From: Helicobacteraceae bacterium
GTDB taxonomy: Bacteria > Campylobacterota > Campylobacteria > Campylobacterales > SZUA-545
Assembly: GCA_003250175.1 (NCBI GenBank)
Contig: QKHD01000194.1
Span: 1-5,773, forward strand
DNA length: 5,773 nt
Direction of reading: 5' to 3'
Position numbers and translations under genes: made by a program. Below are positions 1 to 5,300 of this stretch, in pieces. The notes under the pieces are model-generated. The model was not told the origin of the DNA and ran no database searches. It saw only the letters and a list, made by a program, of their open reading frames with translations. The first letter of the stretch is position 1; the number at the start of each line of letters is the position of its first letter.

Positions 1-1347
1 GCCCTCATCAACCGCGAACGCCGGGTCAAGGAACTCTTTAAAAGTTTTGACGACGACGACAGCAACGATGATGACGATGAAAACAGCAACGCCAATAACA
101 GCCGCAAGGATAACAAGCGCGTAGAGAAGGTTTTTGAAAGCTTCAAGGCGCTTGAAAAGGCGAAAAAAGACTGGGAAAAAAGCACCCAGGGCGATCCGGA
201 GAGCGATGAGCTGAAAGAGATTCACCGCATCCTGACAATTTCGTATAAAAAGAATCTGGTGAAAGACCGCCTTCTGGAGCTCGGACCGACCTCCAAGCTG
301 ATCAACGAACTGGTCAAAGCGATGGAGACCTCCCTGAAGAGTGAATCCTTCTTTGAGCGCGAGCTGAAAAAGCTGGAGTACCAACTCCCCCTCTTTAACG
401 ACCAGCTCAAAGAGAACCACCTGAAGATTCTGGACAAGATCACCGATATGTCCAAAGAGGACATCGCCGCCGCCGTTCCGGAGGCGACCATGGTCAATAC
501 CTACATGGACATCAAAAAACTGGTCCAGACGGAAGAGGCCTCCAAAGACAGCTTTAATCTGGACGAAAAGACCCTTAAAGAGGTTCTGGAACAGATCAAG
601 CGCGGGAAAAAGATCGCCGACGAATCCAAGGTTCGCATGGCCAAATCCAACCTGCGTCTGGTTGTCTCCATCGCCAAACGCTACACCAACCGGGGACTTC
701 CCTTCCTTGACCTGATCCAGGAAGGAAACATCGGTCTGATGAAAGCGGTTGACAAGTTCGAATACGAAAAGGGCTACAAGTTCTCCACCTACGCAACGTG
801 GTGGATTCGTCAGGCCATCAGCCGTGCCATCGCGGATCAGGCCCGAACCATCCGTATTCCGATCCACATGATTGAGACGATCAACCGTATCAACAAGGTG
901 ATCCGCAAACATGTCCAGGAGCATGGCAAAGAGCCGGATGAGGAGACCATTGCAAAAGAAGTCGGTCTCTCCGTCGAGAAGGTGAAAAACGTCATCAAGA
1001 TCACCAAAGAACCGATCAGCCTCGAAGCCCCGGTGGGCAGCGATGAAGACGGTAAATTCGGTGACTTTGTCGAAGATACCAACTCCCGCAATCCGGTGGA
1101 AAACATCCTCAAAGATGACCTCACCAGCCAGATTGCCGAGGTTCTCGACCAGCTGAACGACCGTGAAAAAGCGGTAATCAGCATGCGATTCGGCCTGCTG
1201 GACGACGAAAGCGACCGAACCCTTGAAGAGATCGGTAAAGAGCTCAACGTCACCCGCGAACGGGTTCGCCAGATCGAATCCTCCGCCATTAAAAAGCTCA
1301 AACACCCCAAAGTGGGCCGAGCCCTTAAAAACTACATCGAGAACTAA
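1..1347 (+). CDS. rpoD: RNA polymerase primary sigma factor RpoD (sigma-70), C-terminal part; 5' end outside window
   Basis: This is the housekeeping sigma factor, which directs core RNA polymerase to -10/-35 promoters and melts the DNA. The frame is open from base 1 to the TAA at 1345-1347 (448 residues), so the true start lies upstream; the GTG at 259 is an internal codon. In fragment numbering, residues about 17-40 are an acidic, Asn-rich linker, and about 41-205 are the non-conserved region leading into region 1.2. Region 2 spans about 213-290, with the core-binding box (DLIQEGNIGL, about 237-246) and the -10 recognition/melting segment (YATWWIRQAI, about 264-273). Region 3 follows. Region 4 is near the end, with the -35-binding helix-turn-helix (TLEEIGKELN, then VTRERVRQIE; about 407-426) and the terminal KLKHP. 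The ending matches Campylobacterota RpoD as I recall it. An intrinsic terminator follows directly. Identification is very secure; only the N-terminus is unseen. Confidence 0.98.
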   Translation, partial: ALINRERRVKELFKSFDDDDSNDDDDENSNANNSRKDNKRVEKVFESFKALEKAKKDWEKSTQGDPESDELKEIHRILTISYKKNLVKDRLLELGPTSKLINELVKAMETSLKSESFFERELKKLEYQLPLFNDQLKENHLKILDKITDMSKEDIAAAVPEATMVNTYMDIKKLVQTEEASKDSFNLDEKTLKEVLEQIKRGKKIADESKVRMAKSNLRLVVSIAKRYTNRGLPFLDLIQEGNIGLMKAVDKFEYEKGYKFSTYATWWIRQAISRAIADQARTIRIPIHMIETINRINKVIRKHVQEHGKEPDEETIAKEVGLSVEKVKNVIKITKEPISLEAPVGSDEDGKFGDFVEDTNSRNPVENILKDDLTSQIAEVLDQLNDREKAVISMRFGLLDDESDRTLEEIGKELNVTRERVRQIESSAIKKLKHPKVGRALKNYIEN

Positions 1348-1355
1348 TCTCACCC

Positions 1356-1387
1356 CATTCTCCGGAGCCTCCGGAGAATGATTTTTT
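1356..1387 (+). terminator. Rho-independent terminator of rpoD
   Basis: A perfect 10-bp stem pairs 1356-1365 (CATTCTCCGG) with 1371-1380 (CCGGAGAATG). An additional A-T pair (1366/1370) closes a GCC loop. Six T residues follow at 1382-1387. It starts 8 bases after the rpoD stop. There is no T-run on the other side, so it works only for the + strand. Both arms contain TCCGGA, the hexamer that is over-represented across this window. Confidence 0.93.
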
Positions 1388-1401
1388 AACACCCCGCCTG
1401 T

Positions 1402-1407
1402 TACAAT
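1402..1407 (+). promoter_or_regulatory. Candidate -10 box of the alcohol dehydrogenase unit
   Basis: TACAAT matches the sigma-70 -10 consensus at 5 of 6 positions and sits just downstream of the rpoD terminator, so the next unit needs its own promoter here. No good -35 box is seen at the expected distance (about 1379-1384 reads TGATTT), which is common in Campylobacterota promoters. Only five bases separate it from the ATG at 1413, so transcription would begin at or just after the start codon's A. The only Shine-Dalgarno-like bases (AGG, 1408-1410) are too close to the ATG. Confidence 0.55.
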
Positions 1408-1412
1408 AGGCC

Positions 1413-2561
1413 ATGACTGATTTTTCTTTCCACAATCCGACTCACATCCTTTTTGGCACTGATAAAGAGACCCATATTGGCGAGCTGTTACAGCAAGAAG
1501 GCATCCTCCATGTCCTGCTGGTCTACGGCGGCGGTTCCATCAAGCATAACGGTCTTTTTCAACGGGTGACCGACGCCCTGACGCGCTCCGGAATTTCGTG
1601 GAGCGAACACGGCGGTGTCCGTTCCAACCCCGTGCTCTCCCATACCCGCTCCGGAGCTGATCTGGCACGGGAAAACGGCTGCGATGCCGTGCTGGCCGTG
1701 GGTGGCGGCTCGGTCATTGACGAAGCCAAGGCGATTGCCGCTTCCGTTGCCCTCCAGTGTGATGCATGGGATTTTTACACCGGCACCTCCATTACCGCCG
1801 CCTTGCCCATCTACACCATCCTCACCCTGCCCGCCAGTGCCAGCGAGATGAACGGCAACAGCGTCCTGACGAATGAAACAACCCGCCAGAAGTACAGCTG
1901 CAAATCGATCCACCTCTACCCCAAACTCTCCATCATCAATCCGGAGCTGATGATGAGCGTTCCGGCAAACTACATCGCCTACGCCGCGGTCGATATCATC
2001 ACCCACGTGCTGGAGAGCTACTTTACCCACATCAATCACACCCCTTTGCAAAACTACTTTGTGGAAGGGATCGTTAAGACCGTCATGGAAACCACCCCCA
2101 TGCTTCTCAGCGGCAGCCGTGACTACGACGCCTGGGCCAGCTTTGCCTGGAGTGCGACCATGGGGCTAAACGGCGTGGCATCGGCGGGTATGCGGGGCGG
2201 GCTCTTTGCCAACCACATGATCGAGCACTCCCTCTCCGCCCTGCACGATATTCCCCATGGCGCGGGGCTTGCCATCGTGCTACCCGCCTGGATGCGCTGG
2301 TTTCTGCCCCAACACACCGAACCGTTCCGCCGCTTCGCCATGGAAGTCTTTGGCCACGGCACCACTCCGGAGCAAGGTATTGATGCCCTGGAGTCCTGGT
2401 TTAACGGTATCGGGGCGCCGACCAAGCTGCAAGATGTCGGCATTGAATCCGGAGCGATCCCGGCCATTGCCGACAATGCTGCCCAGACCGCCGTGGCCTG
2501 GGGCGTTTCCCAGACCTACACTCAAGAAACCATTACCCACATACTTCAAGGAGCACACTGA
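1413..2561 (+). CDS. Iron-containing-type alcohol dehydrogenase, BDH/YqhD subfamily
   Basis: A 382-residue NAD(P)H-dependent alcohol/aldehyde oxidoreductase, probably cytosolic. Its length and layout match E. coli YqhD and clostridial butanol dehydrogenases (about 385 residues). The opening FHNPTHILFG is the family's N-terminal signature. The nucleotide-binding half carries YGGGS (residues 38-42) and AVGGGSVIDEAK (95-106); GGGS at the first site is seen in NADP(H)-preferring YqhD. LTLPASASEMN (138-147) is the substrate/cofactor loop. The expected metal ligands are all present: Asp194 and His198 (VDIITH), His268 (NHMIEH) and His282 (PHGAG). It should therefore be active with Fe or Zn. Substrate is not predictable; YqhD-type enzymes reduce many short aldehydes. 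ATG 1413 is the only sensible start. It overlaps the next gene by one base (TGATG), so the two are probably co-translated. Confidence 0.93.
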   Translation: MTDFSFHNPTHILFGTDKETHIGELLQQEGILHVLLVYGGGSIKHNGLFQRVTDALTRSGISWSEHGGVRSNPVLSHTRSGADLARENGCDAVLAVGGGSVIDEAKAIAASVALQCDAWDFYTGTSITAALPIYTILTLPASASEMNGNSVLTNETTRQKYSCKSIHLYPKLSIINPELMMSVPANYIAYAAVDIITHVLESYFTHINHTPLQNYFVEGIVKTVMETTPMLLSGSRDYDAWASFAWSATMGLNGVASAGMRGGLFANHMIEHSLSALHDIPHGAGLAIVLPAWMRWFLPQHTEPFRRFAMEVFGHGTTPEQGIDALESWFNGIGAPTKLQDVGIESGAIPAIADNAAQTAVAWGVSQTYTQETITHILQGAH

Positions 2562-2950
2562 TGCGAAAACTTTTTCTTTTTATGGTCATGTTGATCCAGC
2601 TCTCCGCCGCCGGAATAGCGTGGCAGCCCTTTTACGACGAAGCCCTTAAGCAGGCCCAGGCGGAGCATAAAAAGGTTCTGGTCTTTATGAGTCAGCCCGG
2701 ATGCGGGACGTGCGAGTATATGAAGGAGAACGTCTTTAGCGACGGTGAGGTCAAGGCCTACATCACGGCCCATTTTATTCCGCTGCAGCTCAATGTCCAT
2801 CATGACGACGTTCCGGAGCATCTGCGCGAGCGGGTCACGCCGGTCTTTCACTTTCTGGATGCCTCCGGAAAGGACATCCACCCTAAATTAATCGGCGGAA
2901 AGACCGCGCCCTTTTTTCTGAAGCTGCTAAACGAGGTTAACGGGAAGTAA
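2561..2950 (+). CDS. Secreted thioredoxin-fold protein with CGTC active site
   Basis: A 129-residue protein with a signal peptide: RK at 2-3, a hydrophobic stretch over 4-17, and possible signal peptidase I sites after Ala17 or Ala20. The mature part is a compact thioredoxin-like domain. The strand VLVFMSQPGC leads to the redox motif Cys48-Gly-Thr-Cys51, and Thr93-Pro94 is the cis-proline next to the active site. This resembles the Thioredoxin_7/SoxW-like periplasmic group, so it likely reduces or exchanges disulfides in the periplasm; its partner is unknown. No membrane anchor other than the signal is seen. The ATG is supported by AAGGAG at 2548-2553, seven bases upstream, and overlaps the dehydrogenase stop by one base. 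The last 14 bases overlap the convergent gene, and no terminator is visible after it. The fold is fairly certain; the exact function is not. Confidence 0.85.
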   Translation: MRKLFLFMVMLIQLSAAGIAWQPFYDEALKQAQAEHKKVLVFMSQPGCGTCEYMKENVFSDGEVKAYITAHFIPLQLNVHHDDVPEHLRERVTPVFHFLDASGKDIHPKLIGGKTAPFFLKLLNEVNGK

Positions 2951-3458
2951 GGGAGGCGGCGACCGAGGTCACCGGTAAAACGGAGAGGCCTAAAAGATAG
3001 GGCACCACCTGCAGGTTGCCGTTCCCCTCCAGCCAGAAAAACCCGAAGACCAGCAGAAAATATCCCAAGATCCGGAGGGGTGAAAAGATGCCCCGATAGG
3101 TGAGAAAGATGTTTTTGATGGTGGACTGCTGCTTGACCTTTTGCTTCTCTTCCGCAAAAATCCGCTTGGCCTCTTCATCGCTGATGGGGGCGTCGTTAAT
3201 CGGTTCGTCGTCATAGAGGCCGTGGGGGTCGTCGATCTTTTCCATTTCGTCCCGATCTTCCCCCAGGTTCATGCCCTGCACCCGCTCCACTTCGTTGTGA
3301 ATCGTATGGCGGTAGCCCATAAAGGAGCCAAAGGCCACGGCCAGGGCGCTAAGTGCCCCGACCTGGGCATTAAGCACCCCGCTCATATCCCAGACAAACA
3401 GTGAGGCTAAGAGCAGCAGCAGATCGACCAGTACAAAAAGCTGCAGAAACTTACGCAT
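2937..3458 (-). CDS. Unrecognised four-helix membrane protein downstream of an AtpZ-like gene
   Basis: A 173-residue integral membrane protein that I do not recognise. Two N-terminal hydrophobic helices (about residues 5-22 and 28-48) are followed by a long charged, acidic middle section (about 51-115, with GLYDDEP near 80-86). Two more helices lie at about 128-145 and 149-168. The even helix number puts both ends on the same side of the membrane, and the Arg/Lys around 2-3 and 122-129 suggests a cytoplasmic middle segment. I chose ATG 3458, read ATGCGTAAG, because it overlaps the upstream gene's TAA by 8 bases and has AGGA just before it. An in-frame ATG at 3482 would add eight Thr/Met-rich residues lying wholly inside the upstream gene. 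It is the last gene of the hemL unit. A role linked to its AtpZ-like neighbour is possible but only a guess from context. Confidence 0.8.
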   Translation of the reverse strand: MRKFLQLFVLVDLLLLLASLFVWDMSGVLNAQVGALSALAVAFGSFMGYRHTIHNEVERVQGMNLGEDRDEMEKIDDPHGLYDDEPINDAPISDEEAKRIFAEEKQKVKQQSTIKNIFLTYRGIFSPLRILGYFLLVFGFFWLEGNGNLQVVPYLLGLSVLPVTSVAASLTSR

Positions 3459-3732
3459 CGTCCTCGTCGTCATCATCGTCATAAAGGGGCTTGCGGCTGT
3501 TGCGGCGCTCGGCCTCTTCGTCCATTTCGCGCTTGAGTTTTTCGTAGGCTTTGTAGACGTTCAGCACCGCTGCGCCCACGCCCCAGACCACGCCCAGCCA
3601 GAGCAGCCAGCCGATACCGGTGAGGTTTTTCAGCAATATCCCGATCCCCACACCGATGACCACCGCCACCACCATGGAGATACCCAAAGAGAGGCTCTGC
3701 AGCCCCTCGAAACCTTTTTTGATCTTGCTCAT
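3451..3732 (-). CDS. AtpZ/AtpI-family small membrane protein
   Basis: A 93-residue protein with two close transmembrane helices (about 14-34 and 41-60) separated by a short LKNLTGIGW turn. The helices carry the Gly-rich spacing typical of AtpZ/AtpI (PF09527-like) proteins. A basic amphipathic stretch follows (VYKAYEKLKREM, 59-70), then an acidic tail with five consecutive Asp (85-89). In this family AtpZ/AtpI assist F1Fo-ATP synthase assembly or Mg2+/Ca2+ transport. Here the gene is not beside atp genes but directly after hemL. Start ATG 3732 overlaps the hemL TGA by four bases (ATGA), with AAGAGAA about five bases upstream. The frame is open further upstream, but that extension lies inside hemL and is not credible. 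Family assignment rests on helix spacing and glycine pattern, so it is moderate to good. Confidence 0.78.
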   Translation of the reverse strand: MSKIKKGFEGLQSLSLGISMVVAVVIGVGIGILLKNLTGIGWLLWLGVVWGVGAAVLNVYKAYEKLKREMDEEAERRNSRKPLYDDDDDEDDA

Positions 3733-5015
3733 GCGATTCTCTTTAATACTTTTTCCGCCGCCGCGATGGTGGCGTCGATCATCTCGTCCGTTGTGGCCGT
3801 AGAGATAAAGCCCGCTTCGAAAAGGGAGCAGGCGAGGTAGACGCCCTCTTCCAGCATACCCTGGTGGAACCGGGCAAAAAAGCCGCCGTCGCACTTGGCC
3901 GCATCGGCAAAGTTTTTAACCGGCGTGGCAGAGAAGAAAAAGCCGAACATGCTGCCGCGCACATCGGTCTGGATCGCCACGCCCGCCTCTTTGGCCGCCA
4001 GCTGCAGGCCGTTGGTGAGGCGTCGGGCCTTAGCTTCGAGTTCATTGTAAAGCTCCGGAGCCGCTTTGAGTTTTTTCAAGGAGGTGATGCCTGCCGTCAT
4101 GGCCACGGGGTTGCCGCTGAGCGTTCCCGCCTGATAGACCGGCCCCTCCGGAGAGAGCTTGGCCATAATCTCGGCCCGTGCCCCAAAGGCACCCACCGGC
4201 ATACCCGCACCGATGACCTTGCCGAATGTCGCCATGTCCGGAACCACACTGGTGTGCGCCATGGCACCGTTAAGCCCCGCACGGAAACCGCTCATGACCT
4301 CATCAAAAATCAGCAGCGCACCATGGGCGTCGCACAGCTCGCGCAGCCCTTTCAAAAACGCCTCGTCCGCCGGAACCAGACCCATATTGCCCGCGATCGG
4401 TTCGATGATGATGCAGGCGATGTTTTTGCTGTCGGCAAAACATTTTTTGACGCTTTCGAGGTTGTTGTATTCGGCCAGCAGGGTGTGCTTGGTCAGATCC
4501 GCCGGAACGCCGGGGGAGCTGGGGGAACCGAAGGTCGCCGCACCGCTACCCGCTTGAACCAGCAGCGAATCGCTGTGGCCGTGGTAGCACCCGATGAATT
4601 TGACGATATCGTCACGCCCCGTAAAACCGCGGGCCAGACGAATTGCCGACATGACCGCCTCGGTTCCGGAGCTAACAAAGCGGAGTTTGTCCATGAAGGG
4701 GTAGAGTTCCAGCACTTCCTTGGCCAGTTCGGTCTCCAGCAAGGTGGGGGCGCCAAAGCTCAGGCCTTTTTTGACCGTTTCGATGACGGCCGCTTCCACA
4801 TCCGGATCGCCATGGCCAAAGATCAGCGGACCCCAGCTCTGCACGTAGTCGATGTAGGCGTTGCCGTCGATGTCGTAGATGTGGCCGCCCTTTCCGTGGG
4901 AGATGAAGGGTGGGTAGCCGCCCACGGCCTTAAAGGCGCGTACGGGGGAGTCAACCCCACCTGGAATGACCTTGAGCGCCTCGTCGAAGGCGGCTTTGCT
5001 TTGGGTATGGTTCAT
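3729..5015 (-). CDS. hemL: Glutamate-1-semialdehyde 2,1-aminomutase
   Basis: HemL converts glutamate-1-semialdehyde to 5-aminolevulinate, the last step of the C5 route to haem, sirohaem and other tetrapyrroles. It is cytosolic, PLP-dependent and normally a dimer. The 428-residue length is typical for the family. Visible signatures are IPGGVDSPVRAF (17-28), the PLP-phosphate loop SSGTEA (115-120), CYHGHSD (143-149), FDEVMSGFR with Asp238 contacting the PLP ring nitrogen, and the Schiff-base lysine Lys266 in TFGKVIGAGMPVGA. GTLSGNP (297-303) is also conserved. Nothing is missing. Start ATG 5015 has a good ribosome site, AAGGA at 5026-5022 with six bases of spacing. It is the first gene of the hemL/AtpZ-like/membrane protein unit, with a candidate promoter just upstream. 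A 389-residue open frame on the opposite strand is a compositional shadow. Confidence 0.97.
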   Translation of the reverse strand: MNHTQSKAAFDEALKVIPGGVDSPVRAFKAVGGYPPFISHGKGGHIYDIDGNAYIDYVQSWGPLIFGHGDPDVEAAVIETVKKGLSFGAPTLLETELAKEVLELYPFMDKLRFVSSGTEAVMSAIRLARGFTGRDDIVKFIGCYHGHSDSLLVQAGSGAATFGSPSSPGVPADLTKHTLLAEYNNLESVKKCFADSKNIACIIIEPIAGNMGLVPADEAFLKGLRELCDAHGALLIFDEVMSGFRAGLNGAMAHTSVVPDMATFGKVIGAGMPVGAFGARAEIMAKLSPEGPVYQAGTLSGNPVAMTAGITSLKKLKAAPELYNELEAKARRLTNGLQLAAKEAGVAIQTDVRGSMFGFFFSATPVKNFADAAKCDGGFFARFHQGMLEEGVYLACSLFEAGFISTATTDEMIDATIAAAEKVLKRIA

Positions 5016-5065
5016 GGTTTTTCCTTCCGGTAAAAGGCAGCGGGGCCCTGTGTTTCTAAGGCAGG

Positions 5066-5077
5066 ATTGTATACCAT
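5066..5077. promoter_or_regulatory. Overlapping divergent -10 elements for hemL (-) and the lipoprotein-cmoB unit (+)
   Basis: The 69-base gap between divergent starts (5016-5084) must drive both units. On the - strand, 5071-5066 reads TACAAT, one mismatch from the -10 consensus. It would start transcription near 5059 and leave a leader of about 44 bases containing the hemL ribosome site. On the + strand, TATACC (5070-5075) or TACCAT (5072-5077) is a weaker -10; TACCAT would place the start at or next to the lipoprotein ATG at 5085. The two sites share the self-complementary GTATAC (5069-5074). No clear -35 boxes are visible. The hemL element is the more believable. Confidence 0.5.
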
Positions 5078-5084
5078 TTGCGGT

Positions 5085-5300
5085 ATGAAACAGCTAATAC
5101 CCGCCATCCTGATCGCCCTGCTTTTTAGCGGCTGCAGCCGCTTTATGAACGAGTGCGGCATCTCTACCAGCCTCTATAACGACTGTACGGAGTACTATGA
5201 CTCCATGGGCATCTACCATAAAGAGTGCCCCAAAAACAATATCTACAACCGTTGCGAACAACCCCGTTCCTCCATCAAGGACTGTCTCAATTGCAACTGA
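5085..5300 (+). CDS. Small cysteine-rich lipoprotein, function unknown
   Basis: A 71-residue protein with a clear lipoprotein signal: Lys2, a hydrophobic core (residues 4-14) and the lipobox Leu13-Phe-Ser-Gly-Cys17. Signal peptidase II would cut before Cys17, leaving a 55-residue mature peptide tethered to the membrane. Besides the lipidated Cys17 there are six cysteines (24, 34, 48, 57, 67, 70) plus many Tyr and Asn, suggesting three disulfides or a small metal site. I recognise no family. I chose ATG 5085 because it gives a canonical signal peptide; the in-frame TTG at 5067 would add YTICG residues before it and lies in the candidate promoter. No Shine-Dalgarno sequence is seen before the ATG. 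Its 3' end overlaps cmoB by 10 bases, so the two are probably one transcript. Confidence 0.8.
   Translation: MKQLIPAILIALLFSGCSRFMNECGISTSLYNDCTEYYDSMGIYHKECPKNNIYNRCEQPRSSIKDCLNCN
5277..5281 (+). promoter_or_regulatory. Ribosome binding site that fixes the cmoB TTG start
   Basis: AAGGA lies inside the end of the lipoprotein gene, nine bases before TTG 5291. No ATG or GTG occurs in the cmoB frame near here, and the protein similarity begins almost at once. This site therefore supports TTG 5291 as the start. Confidence 0.7.

Noticed and set aside
61..90. GAT/GAC-rich tract as a possible DNA repeat or phase-variable element
   Set aside because: The units are imperfect and in frame, encoding an acidic linker; no clean short tandem repeat is present.
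259..261. GTG as the rpoD start
   Set aside because: The frame stays open to base 1 and carries the expected sigma-70 linker, so this is an internal valine codon.
837..1310. 157-residue open frame on the - strand within rpoD
   Set aside because: It is antisense to the most conserved part of rpoD. The Ser/Arg-rich product is typical of a reverse-frame shadow.
1488..2051. 187-residue open frame on the - strand within the alcohol dehydrogenase gene
   Set aside because: It is a shadow of a well-supported gene, with a low-complexity Gly/Val-rich product and no promoter or ribosome site.
2951..2985. GC-rich inverted bases around GGTCACC after the thioredoxin-like gene, as a terminator
   Set aside because: The pairing is short and there is no T-run, so it does not qualify as an intrinsic terminator.
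3733..3894. Upstream extension of the AtpZ-like gene
   Set aside because: It lies entirely inside hemL and gives an Arg/Pro-rich peptide. ATG 3732 has the ATGA coupling and the family's usual length.
3864..5033. 389-residue open frame on the + strand opposite hemL
   Set aside because: hemL on the other strand has all its catalytic motifs at full length. The antisense frame has no recognisable domain and is a by-product of GC-rich codons.
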